A DNA stretch of 64,000 nucleotides from Pleodorina starrii (taxonomy: Eukaryota > Chlorophyta > Chlorophyceae > Chlamydomonadales > Volvocaceae). The notes under the pieces are model-generated. The model did no database searches, had not been told where the DNA came from, and worked only from the letters and a program-made list of their open reading frames with translations. A program made the translations under genes and the position numbers. Numbering within the stretch: the first letter of the stretch is position 1; every line of letters starts with the position of its first letter. The DNA lies in contig BRXU01000009.1 in assembly GCA_030267565.1 (NCBI GenBank), positions 580,001 through 644,000 on the forward strand, written 5' to 3'. Positions 35,434 to 49,600 of this stretch are shown one piece after another.

Positions 35434-35821
35434 GAAGGGGCCGGGCCAGTGAGCGCCGTGGGGGGACCGGGCCAGTGAGAAGGGGCCGGGCCAGTGAGCT
35501 CCGTGGGGGGATCGGGCCAGTGAGAAGGGGCCGGGCCAGTGAGCACCGTGGGGGGACCGGGCCAGTGAGAAGGGGCCGGGCCAGTGAGCGCCGTGGGGGG
35601 ACCGGGCCAGTGAGAAGGGGCCGGGCCAGTGAGCGCCGTGGGGGGACCGGGCCAGTGAGAAGGGGCCGGGCCAGTGAGCACCGTGGGGGGATCGGGCCAG
35701 TGAGAAGGGGCCGGGCCAGTGAGCGCCGTGGGGGGACCGGGCCAGTGAAAAGCGGCCGGGCCAGTGAGCGCCGTGGGGGGACCGGGCCAGTGAAAAGCGG
35801 CCGGGCCAGTGAGCGCCGTTG
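35434..35821 (+). repeat. 45-bp tandem array (about 8.6 copies)
   Basis: The unit starts GAAGGGGCCGGGCCAGTGAG and contains CCGGGCCAGTGA twice. Copies differ at a few sites (GCGCCG/GCTCCG/GCACCG, ACCGGG/ATCGGG, and GAAGGGG/AAAAGCGG in the last two). Because 45 is divisible by 3 and the unit lacks stops, several frames on both strands stay open through it. Confidence 0.95.
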
Positions 35822-35828
35822 TTGGGAC

Positions 35829-36378
35829 GTACGGCAGTCATGGGGTGCACGCGCGCAATGACTGCTTCTGGTCATGTTAGAACGTACGGCAGTCATGGGG
35901 TGCACGCGCGCAATGACCGGTTCCGGTCATGTTGGAAAGTACGGCAGTCATGGGGCGCACGCGTGCAATGACTGCTTCTGGTCATGTTAGAACGTACGGC
36001 AGTCATGGGGCGCACGCGTGCAATGACTGCTTTTGGTCATGTTAGAACGTACGGCAGTCATGGGGCGCACGCGTGCAATGACTGCTTCTGGTCATGTTAG
36101 AACGTACGGCAGTCATGGGGCGCACGCGTGCAATGACTGCTTTTGGTCATGTTAGAACGTACGGCAGTCATGGGGTGCACGCGCGCAATGACCGGTTCCG
36201 GTCATGTTGGACTGTACGGCAGTCATGGGGTGCATGCGTGCAATGACCGGTTCCGGTCATGTTGGCCTGTACGGCAGTCATGGGGTGCACGCGCGCAATG
36301 ACCGGTTTTGGTCATGTTGGACTGTACGGCAGTCATGTAATGTAAGCGTAATATGACAGTCCATGGTCATGTGTGTAT
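35829..36378 (+). repeat. 55-bp tandem array (10 copies) with internal palindromes
   Basis: Units begin GTACGGCAGTCATGGGG at 35829, 35884, 35939, 35994, 36049, 36104, 36159, 36214, 36269 and 36324. Each holds a near palindrome centred on ATGACCGGTTCCGGTCAT or its variant ATGACTGCTTCTGGTCAT. The last copy is degenerate. Confidence 0.95.
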
Positions 36379-36760
36379 GATGATGCAGATCATGACCGAA
36401 TTCATGGCCGAATTCATGAACAAATTACAGTGCGCAACATGACTGGAAGCCGTCATGTAGGCACCTGCCAGTCATAAATTGAGTCCAGCCAGTCATGAAA
36501 TTGGGTCATGAATGTTGTCATGAATGTGGTCATGAATGTGGTCATGATTGTTGTTTCCATGACCATTTCCAGTCATCTTATGCAGCCCATGGCGCACTGC
36601 ATGACCCATCTCATGACCCGGGGCATGACTGCCCAACATGACCAGTGCACAACATGAACACATCTATGACTAGCACTTCATGACTGCAGGCACTTCATGA
36701 CTGGCCGCATGACTGGGTTCATGAACGGGTTCATGACCCGGATAGCGCTGTATGACTGGG
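36350..36760. repeat. TCATGA/GTCATG-saturated block
   Basis: About 25 copies of TCATGA, GTCATG, CATGAC or ATGACT-type hexamers occur in roughly 400 bp at irregular spacing and in both orientations. The block continues the motif of the adjacent 55-bp array but lacks its periodicity. Confidence 0.85.
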
Positions 36761-37389
36761 CCGTTCCCCGAGTGAAGGCAGGGATGGAGCATAGGCCAGA
36801 ACGGAGCGTAAGTTCGTTGGGCGCGTGATTATTAACCGGCCTTGCCAATGGTGATGCGAATGGTTGTTACAGTGGGGATCATCAGTGGCCCAGTGCGTAG
36901 TTTGCCAGCATTGTGTTGATGGGCGCGGATGACTGCGTGATGTGGTCTGTACGTACGTACGGCGCCCTGGCACTACTGCTCTGAATGGTGGACTCTGTTG
37001 TGCTTAACGATACTTACGTACGGGTAGACGGGTTGGCTACTTTCGTGGAGTGGGCCGTGCATCCTGCATGCGCTGTTCTGTGTCGTGCGTGTCACGCATT
37101 TGCTTGCGACTATCTAGATGGACGGCGGATAGGGGAACTAACAGCTTACCTCGGTGATATGATAATGCCTTCTTGCTTGCGTGGTTCGTGCGTTGCCTTG
37201 ATTGCTTTGGCAGCTGGGCAGCTACCTTTCTTCATGCGTTACGTTATGCTCCTGCGTCCTTGTAGGGCTTGGGCAGTGGTTGGTGTCCTCAACTTCACGT
37301 GGCTCGCGGATCTGGTGGGTCCTGCTGGTTCCCTCGCGGTGGTGGTGGGGACTGGGACCGGGGAAACCCGTCACCCCACCCCCTCTGCT
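36761..37389. other. Unassigned sequence upstream of the TmcB-like gene
   Basis: An open frame at 36985-37380 has no recognisable family and runs into the ATT array. The missing first exon(s) of the TmcB-like gene could be here, but none could be identified. Confidence 0.3.
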
Positions 37390-37900
<511 letters not shown>

Positions 37901-38146
37901 GATGGGTCCTGCTGAATACGCAATGGTTGGAAGGGGGCAGCCCCTGTTGTGGCAGCCCCTGTTGTGGCAGCCCCTGCTGAATCCACAATGGTTGGAAGGG
38001 GGCAGCCCCTGTTGTGCGTTGTTAGGCACAAGCCTGATGTTATCATGCATGGAAGCCCAAAGCAATTGCTGCTGCTTGTGATAGAGCAGAGCGCAGCTCA
38101 ATTCCTGCTGGTCTGCTTTATTATTTGCTTGCGTGCGTGCGTGCAG

Positions 38147-41100
38147 GGCTACGGCGCGTACCTGGCAGTGTTGTACTCGATGTTGGCCCTGCTGTCGGTG
38201 AACGTGGCCATGTGCGTGTGGGTCGCCTGGTGCTTCAAGGAACACAAGTTCCCCGTTGTGTGGCCCATCAAGGTATGTATGTAAGCAAACCGCGGCTCCT
38301 TACGCCGTTGACATCTGACATACAGATATTGATACAGTATTGCCTAGCTAGCTTGGCCAATATGTATGTGCTTCCCAGCCTGCTGGGCATTACAAACATA
38401 CATTTAGTTGTGGGCTTATATGCACATATATACATGGCTGGATGCAGCTCCATTATTAATTGTTCACATTGTTCCAGTCCCAGTCCTGGATGGCTGCAAG
38501 CTGAAAACCCTATCTGAACCCCCGAAACCTTAACTCCCATCCCACCCATCTACCCACCCTAACTCTCACCCTCCAACAGATTTTGCGGGTGTTCAGCAGC
38601 CTCTTCTTTCAGGCTTTTGATGTGACCTCCCTGAACCTGCTCCAGGTATGGATGGTGGGCCGTGTTGGAAGTGTATATATTTGCTACGTAGCTGGCTGCG
38701 TTGCGCAGCTAGCTACGTAGCCATGCATGGACTGCTTTGTCGCTTTCTGCTCGGACGTACGCACTCTATTTGCGGCCCCCGGTAGACCCGCATCTGGGCC
38801 AGCAGCGGCCGTATGTCGCCCTTCCCCACCGTACCTTTGCATTGTTACAGTCCTCTTGGATGGAACATGCGCGCTCAACACAGCTGTCATGCATTGTCTC
38901 GCTCGGTATGTACCGTACGTAGTTGCGGTGGCAAATGCTGCAGAGCGGACGTATATATCAGCATTTCTGCTGGTTACACGCGTACCTACATACAGCACTC
39001 CGTCCATCCATACCAGCGTGTATGCAGTGCTTCCCACCGCCGTGCTAGCTAACGAACATTCTGCAGATCCGCTTACTTACTTCACGTACGCAAGCAAGGG
39101 CACGCGCGCCAGCAGCTGGAAAACAGACGTAACACTTATTAATATGCGGCTTCATTCCCCGTACGCGTGTGCTCCCTTACTTGTCTATCTGCCCTCTTCC
39201 GCAGCTCGGCTTTTCATGTCGGTTCACAGGTCCTGAGACGCCGCATCTGCACTTCAGCCTCTTTCCCCAGTACAGTAAGTACCGCCGGTAGTGCCACAAG
39301 AAACATAAAAGAAACGTGAAGGGGGCGCAACATAGAACGGACGCCGATTGATGTTTGCCACACAAATACAGCTGTTTGATGACCCCTGGTGGTGGCGGCG
39401 TACGGTATAGGCGGGCTGCTAGTCGAGCCTCATCTCACCCGCCCCCATAAACCACGCCAGGTTTTGCCCGGCGTAATAATAATAACAACAATAATATTTA
39501 TTATTATTTGATGACCCTCCGCCACATACGTATGCATTTGTCAAACACGTGCAGGCTGCATGACAAGTCCCCACATTGTGCATGCAATCGTGTCGGGCCT
39601 GTGCCTCGTACTCTTCGTCAGCATCGCTCTCCTGCTCAACATGGCAGAGGTGCGCGCGTGGTTGTCATAGAATTTGTTCGTTCGATTGGTGCTGTCAGTT
39701 GCACTGCTGTGGCGAAGCTGAACATACGTACGGGGCGGACCGCCCTTGCTCGCTCCATCCATCCGTGCCTCGCTCGACCAAATCAACACTGCGTGGGAGT
39801 TTTCAAATAAAGGTGCTCCACGAACCACACCTGATACGTATTATATTTACGCTCTTCACTTTCGCCGATCGATAACTGACGCAGGTGGAGGTCAAACCCT
39901 TGAGCAGGAGACCTCTCGCTTTGGGACATAGCGGAGCTGACGTGTTATCGTTTGCCATCAAGTAAGGTCGGTGCGGCGGGGCTATCTATCTACTAGATAG
40001 ATATATAGCGCACACGTCGCAGCGAACTGTACTGTATGCGTTTATTTTTAATGGCTTTGGATGGGCGCCGATCTGTTTGAATGTGATACTTCGTTCACGC
40101 CACAGCCGACCGACGGTCGGTGGAGCGACGGAGCACGGTAACCAACCTGCATCTTTGGCCGTCTCCAAACATTTAGTCCACCCCCTATCTAGACCGTTAT
40201 AATTTGCGTAAAAAATGTGTGCCGAACAGTAACGTAGTTTTTACCATCCAACTACTACATACGTACTACCGCGCGCGCCTGAATGCGCGTACGTGCAGGT
40301 TTTGCTCACTCTGGTCAACGTGTTTTTCGGGTGGACAAGGGTGGAAGCCACCCTGTACCTGGTGTTATCGCTGGCCCTGGCCTGGCTTACTTTGAAGTGG
40401 GTAAGTTTGCTCTCACACCCCGCCGCCGACGTAATAATGCTCCATATAATGGTGTCGTGAGTCCAAGGGTTCCAAGTAAGGCCCAGCAGCAGCCGGAATA
40501 GTCTCCTTACGACATGCAGGGCAGATGGGTCGGTTCTGTCGGGCGGGCGGGGTGGGTGCTGCCGGCCTTTTCCACGCATGCCCCCATCATCATAATTATT
40601 TTTCCTAGATTGGCACCAGGCATCGCTTCCTTTCCATGTTCTCAAGGCATTTTCTAAACCCATATCCTTACTTGGAATTCAGAACTCAAACCTGGTCGCC
40701 TGGATGAACTACCTCAAGGGCGGGGTTTCGGCCACCACCGTTTGGTGCTCAGCGGTACTGATGATGCTGGTGTTTCGCTTCGGGAGCGACGTTGACCCGG
40801 TCAAGACCAAGAAGTGGGCCGACAGCATGACGCTGCTGTTGCTCGCGGGTCTGGCCCCGGCCTTGTGCGCCGGGGCCCTCATCTCCTGGGCCGTCATCCG
40901 GTACAAGACGGCATCTGCGTTGAAGGCCCTCAAGTGAGTCCTGTCTTATACACACCCACGCACACAGCTTAGTTAGTTACTGCTGCTTGGAAGATAGTTT
41001 AATTTGAGACCCTTCATATACGTACATCATAACGAAACTGCGTTTACCACTTTATCACGCACGCACAGGAACCCAAAGAAGCTCCCCCTCATGGACACAT

Positions 41101-41388
41101 TTCACAGCGTCGATGAACCACGGGACATCGAGGTGGCAGCAAGGTGAGGTGTACTGCTAGCAGGGACAGCAGCAATTTCACGTCCATTTCATGGTCTGGA
41201 TGACTGATGTGCGTGCATACATGCCCACATTCCCCGCTCAATGCCGAACGTAACCTGCAAACTCAAACGGGCGGGCCACAGGTGCTGCCGTGTGTGGAAG
41301 GACTCGGCAACTCCGGACCGTGACGGAAGCTGTCAACAATGCCCACCAAATCATCAAGGCGGGTTTCATAGCTGCCAATCAACAGTAA
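38147..41388 (+). CDS. TmcB-like polytopic membrane protein, N-terminal membrane half (5' end unresolved)
   Basis: Exons at 38147-38272, 38580-38645, 39205-39274, 39555-39649, 39885-39961, 40299-40400, 40683-40933, 41069-41143 and 41282-about 41388 encode about 320 aa. Five or six hydrophobic segments are visible, including YLAVLYSMLALLSVNVAMC, AIVSGLCLVLFVSIALLLNM and LLLLAGLAPALCAGALISW. Blocks such as CVWVAWCFKEHKFPVVWPIK, VNPLSRRPLALGHSG and RCCRVW match my memory of the TmcB-like (tiny macrocyst protein B) family abundant in volvocine algae, usually with PAS domains. The first exon(s) upstream of 38147 were not found. Two one-base frame breaks occur: at the donor after 39961 a G seems missing, and near 41325 a G seems extra. 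Function in algae is not established; a sensory or signalling role is inferred from the PAS domains of relatives. Confidence 0.7.
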
Positions 41389-42507
41389 TGTGTTATCTGG
41401 GGTCCCCCCTGCGTCCTCTTTAGGCTCCGGATTAACGAAATTAAATTTTTGCGGCGGGGACTCGAGCACGTTTACGGCGGTTGCTCTGCTGCTGGATAGG
41501 CGCTGGTGCCTGGAACAAGGGGTTGGTGTCGGCTTCCTTGAAGCCGGAAAAAGGGCGGGGCCCCGTTCAATCCGTACGGTGGAGTTGAAGGGCTAGGGCG
41601 GCGAGGGCGTGAAGTTTGAGAGTGTCAACATTCCTGCTGATAGACAGCCAGAGCTTTCAGCAATCCGCCCCATGTCTAGCATCGCGCGCCGTCTCGGCAC
41701 TGTGCAACTCTTCCGGCCAGCGCATTGGCTGAAGTTACTTGACAGTAGACATGCAGTGCGTGTATCATTTACACATCACGCAGGCTGACTTGCCAATAGA
41801 AGGACAGCGGAACTGTTTGAGAGGGTCGCGATAATGACGTGCAGTTGCCGACGAGAGTGCACAGGCTTCGCTACCGAGGTATTCGTCGTAGAGGAGGCTT
41901 GACAACTTTAACTTTAGGACAGGGAATGTAGAAGTCCCCTAGGTTGCCGACTGGACTTGTTGGGCGGCCCGCAGATGAATCGTGCGTGCATCGGCGGCTT
42001 GGCGTCCAACAACCAGCAATTTGCCCCTCATGGTTTGCTCCTTGCAACCTTTGTAATAGTAATATGCGTCAAGACGATCGGACCGGCAAGCAGAGCTGCT
42101 GTGGTGTGGTCGCGGGAAGAATGTTCGCAATGCAAACATAGTTGGTTGCTTGCCGAAACGAAGATTCATTTCACGCCGTCATGTCAGAATCCCACCTTAA
42201 GGAACGATGAATCTTCTGGAATTAATTATAGGCCGAGAGGTGTTGGTTTGACCTCGGCCTCGGTCCATGGAGACTGCCAAACTGGTTTGTACTCATGCGA
42301 TGTTGGGTTCCAATAATAAATTTGCCGTGCAATAAAGAATGTAATCTTTTACTTCTGCAGACTTTCCGTTGACCGAAAGTCTACACTTGTCCAATTACTT
42401 CATCCCAGATCCCAGATCCCACGTCCCACACACGCACGGACATGGGCAATCCTACAAGCGCGCGCCCTGTGGGCCGCGGGCTGCCGTAGCGCCCCTTGCG
42501 GATGCGG

Positions 42508-43110
42508 ACGCGACGCGACGCGACACGACGCGACGCGACGCGACGTGATGCTGCGTTACGCTATGCTACACTGCACTATGCTCCGTTACGCTCCGCTACA
42601 CAATGCTATGCAACGGTACGCAACGTTATGCAACGCTACGCGACGCCCTGAGTAGCCATGTGCACGATCGCATTTTCCTTCACAAATCGCAAGTTACAGT
42701 TTCAACACTACGCAGCACTATGTTTCGCTATGTGTTGCATGTGAGGAGCATCACGCAACACGCAACGCAACGCAACGCAACGCAACGTAACGCAACGCAA
42801 CGCAACGCTAGGCAACGCTACGCTACGCTACGCTACGCTACGCTACGCTACGCTACGCTACGCTACGCTACGCTACGCTACGCTACGCTACGCTACGCTA
42901 CGCTACGCTACACTTCGCTACGCTACACTACGCTACGCTACACTACGCTACGCTACGATATGCTACGCCACGCTACGATATGCTACGCCACGCTACGCAA
43001 CGCTACGATATGCTACGCCACGCTACGCAACGCTACGTTACGCTACGCAACGCTACGTTACGCTACGCAACGCTACGTTACGCTACGCTACGCTACGATT
43101 CATTTTGTTA
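42508..43110 (+). repeat. CGCTA / CGCAA pentanucleotide satellite
   Basis: The block begins with CGACG-type units, moves through CGCAA units at about 42757-42810 and becomes a pure CGCTA array to about 42910, then mixed variants (CGATATG, CGCCA, CGTTA). A 37-bp block at 42661-42697 (TGCACGATCGCATTT... type) recurs directly at 43491-43526 and inverted at 43186-43205. Confidence 0.9.
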
Positions 43111-43265
43111 GTCTACGCTCCGTTACGAAACCCTATGGTTCACTATACTACGCTACGAAACGCTACGGTCCGCTACATACACTCCGAAAATGCGATCGTG
43201 CACGCTGTGCTGTAACCGAGCGCAGCGGAGCGCGTGCGACTTTAATTGCCGATTAGCGTTAAAGC

Positions 43266-43323
43266 GATGAAACCGAGCGAGCGAGCGAACGAGCGAGCGA
43301 GCGAGCGAGCGAGTGAGCGAGCG
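43266..43323 (+). repeat. (GAGC)n microsatellite
   Basis: About twelve GAGC units with a few substitutions, flanked by two diverged copies of a GCGACTTTAAT.GCCGA block (about 43227-43252 and 43372-43395). Confidence 0.9.
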
Positions 43324-43539
43324 ACAGCGCAGCAAAGCGCAGCAGAACGTAGCGGAGCGCTGTGCAGGCGCGCACGACTTTAATCGCCGACGCGACGCCA
43401 CGCTATGCTTCGCGATACGTTCCGCTATGCTTCGTTACGATCCGCTACGCAACGCTATGCAGCGCTCCGCTACGCTCCGCTATGCGCGCGTGCACGATCG
43501 CATTTCCTCGCAAATCGCAAGGCGACTAACTTTGACAAG

Positions 43540-46491
<2,952 letters not shown>

Positions 46492-46603
46492 GTATGTAGG
46501 CGAAAACGCGCGCTCGCATTACATACACTCCTGACCGACGACGTACGAATGTAACACATTATTTCTTACCATACTTTACTCCTACGTACGTACATGCATG
46601 CAG

Positions 46604-49600
46604 CAACTGGCAGCGAGTACACTCGCGGCAAGAGAGTGCGCAAGCTCGCAAAAATCATGGACTCGAGCGAGGTGCAACAGGTAGGCCTTAGTAATATTAC
46701 GCCGTACATACGTATCTAGCTCGCTCGCTCGCTGACGAGCGAGAGCGATGCTATTTGCCACCGTCCGTTCAAGTAATAGTATTTATTCAGCGTTATAGCT
46801 ATGTATAGATGAGATCCTGCTGGTGTCAATCTCGCCAAAAACGGCTCATATCATCAGGATCTATATTCCTTTTACGTAATCGGGTGCGTGCCGACGACAG
46901 TTGAAATCAGGAGCAGGGACGAGCGAGAGGCACGTATATGATCGCATCTAGCTGAGGAATTCATGAATGGTGTTGGTACGCAATAATCTCATCTTTTTAG
47001 AAACCCGTTTGAAAAGAAGTTTCCCTTCCCGAACGTTTCGGGCGCTTTTCGGGCCCTGCCGGACCAACGCACACATACACAGGTCCAGAAGCGGCTGCGC
47101 ATCCACGCCCTGATGACAGTGGCCGCCCTTGCGGTCGCACACATCGTGTGCTTTGCGCTCACGGTGCTTGCGGTCAAGTCGCAGCGGAGCGCTATGCTAC
47201 AGCTTGGCAACAGTGTGTTGGCTCAGCAGCACATGCAACGGGTGAGCGATCGAGCCAGCTAGGATAGATCCAAATGTCATGCCATCCTACGTACCTCACG
47301 GAATTACACATCTGGTGGTGGTGACTCAGGGAATGGACCATCCAACCCGCCGCAGCAGCGTGCACAGCACAAATAATTAAAAGTCGATACGTACTGCCCG
47401 CCGAAACTGAATGCAGGTCATGATCAACGTGCGATCCCTCGACAATATTGCCACCGGGAAATGGAGTCCCAACGTATACACGCCACAAGACGCACCGGTA
47501 CGCGCGTGTATGTGTTAGGCTGTCGTGTTAGCCGAGCGTATCACGACTCCTGAGCGAGCGTTGATGATGCACCTCGGGATTGGCCCCTTGGCTTTTTGCA
47601 CATGCGTGCATCCAATGCAAGTCTACCCGCCCGAATCCCGATTGGTTCTACGTGTGCGTGCCCATCATAGAGCAATTCAGCCACAAGGCTCCGTCGTCCA
47701 TACTATTCCTCCTACGCAATGCGTGTATGTTGTCCTGCGTGAAATACATTGCATTTTTATAATTGCGTGGTGCGCAGCCTGCCGTCTGCCAAATCCGCGC
47801 GCGGTCGTCGTCATTGGCTTGATTCTTTACTCTGAGCATCGCCTGAGAACGAACGAAGGTGCCCATTGCAAATGTCAAGCATGTACAGCACGCGGTCATG
47901 CATGCGGCAGCAGCCGCGCGGCCCTGGACCGACCCTTCCGAAACTAACCCAACCACTCCCTGGCCATTTCTCAAACGAACGGAACATTTAATTCCGCAGG
48001 CTTTCGTCAACCGTGTCGGATATCACGCAGGAGAAGCCATGGTCAGTGCGCGTGTGTATGTGTCGTGTGCGCGGCCGCGGGCATGCATGCATGTGTGCAT
48101 TTTATTTCTCGAGGCATCGATATCTTTAGTCAGCTAGGCTATGCTATTGCGAGTAGCTAGTGTGCCAGCCCTATCTCCCCTAGCCCTCTGCCTGCTGATG
48201 AGTGACATGCTAAGCAAAGTGAACCGAATTTAATACGTACGTCATCACTCGGTTAATACGTTACTTTGTATGTTGTAATGGTGCACGCAGGCGCGAATAA
48301 TCGACATCCTTACAGAGCACAGCGGCGCTTCAACGGTTAAGGATTTGCTGTACAATTCAAAGAAGGCGGTGAGCGGGGATCGAGACCGTGAGCCTTAACA
48401 ATGCGCGCACACGTCTGTTGCACGTGATCTCGATCCCAGTCTATCTGTGTGGTGGTGTCGAGCCACCTGGCCCTCTTCTATCGTCCACTTGGTAGTGTTT
48501 CACGTCAAATCGTAATGTGCGTGCGTGACATCGCACTTCACGCGCAGGTGTGGGACTCAAACGGTGCCAACGGCTCCGATGTGTACGCTAACTTGACAAT
48601 CTTGGTGAGGTGCACGCGGTGACACAAAGAACGAACGAAGTCGCTAAATCAATACCTACGTACATACCTACCTATCTAGCTATCTGCGTGGAGAGCACCA
48701 AAGGAACGGCCGGCGTTGACCTATGCGCGAATGAATGTGCTTGCAGGACTTTGGAACACGCTTTTACATTATGGCGAAGAACATCGAGCAGTACCACGAC
48801 AGCTGGGTCAAGAGCGTCACTCGAATCGCAAACACCGCGCCTGGCCAGTTCCTGCTCAAAAGCGGTCCCGACTTCTTTGGGGAATTCAGAAAGGTATGGG
48901 AATGGAATGCATACGATACTCGCTGGTCACCGTGCGTCCTTCTGCGATGCACCTCATTTACATACGTATGACGGAGAGGTCACAGTGTTAACACCATTTG
49001 CATGTAATAATACGCCCGAGGGGGTGCGAGGTGCGTGCGTGTGGGTTAAGGGGGCAGATGGGTTGGGTGGGGTGGAATGTCGGGCCCGTTTATTTGGCAA
49101 ACTATCATCACGCACGAGCGAGGTTCGTGCTCCTAACAGTGTACGCATGCGACAGATGGGGGCCCAAGTGCGTGCTTTACTTCGTATCGTTACGTATCGT
49201 TCGCGTGCGCGTGCTGCGGGCGCGCGGTTATTACGTACTGCTATCCGTCCACCACACCCCGTACCATGACGCCTATATTGCATTGATTAATGCGCAGGTT
49301 ATGGACGCCTTGCTGCACAACCTCGTCAACAGCACCCGCCTGGTAAGTGAAAGAGTAAATAATAAATCATAGAGGGCAATTTTAATGCGCAACATACATA
49401 AAGTAAGTCTGCTACGACATGCATGTCTAACGTCTGCTGCGACATGCATATATGTATGTCCAGGTGGAGAATCAGCAGATTATTTTTCTGGTGGTGGAGG
49501 GAGCGGCCCTGAGCTTCGTTGCAGCCTGGTGGGTGAGGTTCGTTGGGGCTTGTACGTGGTGTGTTGTGGTTGCAAGTATGGTTGGATGTGTATGCAGCAG

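Larger units (their letters stand above)
41389..43539. other. Expected central part of the TmcB-like gene: not found
   Basis: Relatives have several hundred residues (a TPR-like and PAS region) between the RCCRVW...IIKAG segment and the next exon found here. In this 2.1 kb no such coding sequence is recognisable. The left half is unassigned; the right half is satellite. Either the gene has lost its middle, the assembly has collapsed, or the family member is unusually short. Confidence 0.45.

Noticed and set aside
35171..35905. Repeat protein of about 240 residues (HWPGPFSLARSPHGA type)
   Set aside because: It is the 45-bp satellite read in an open frame; equivalent frames are open on the other strand.
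35829..36378. CRISPR-like array
   Set aside because: Units are contiguous 55-bp tandem repeats with no unique spacers, and the context is a eukaryotic nuclear genome.
42603..43256. 217-codon frame with a repeating RYATL pattern
   Set aside because: It is the CGCTA satellite read as codons; a 5-bp unit gives a 5-residue repeat in every frame.
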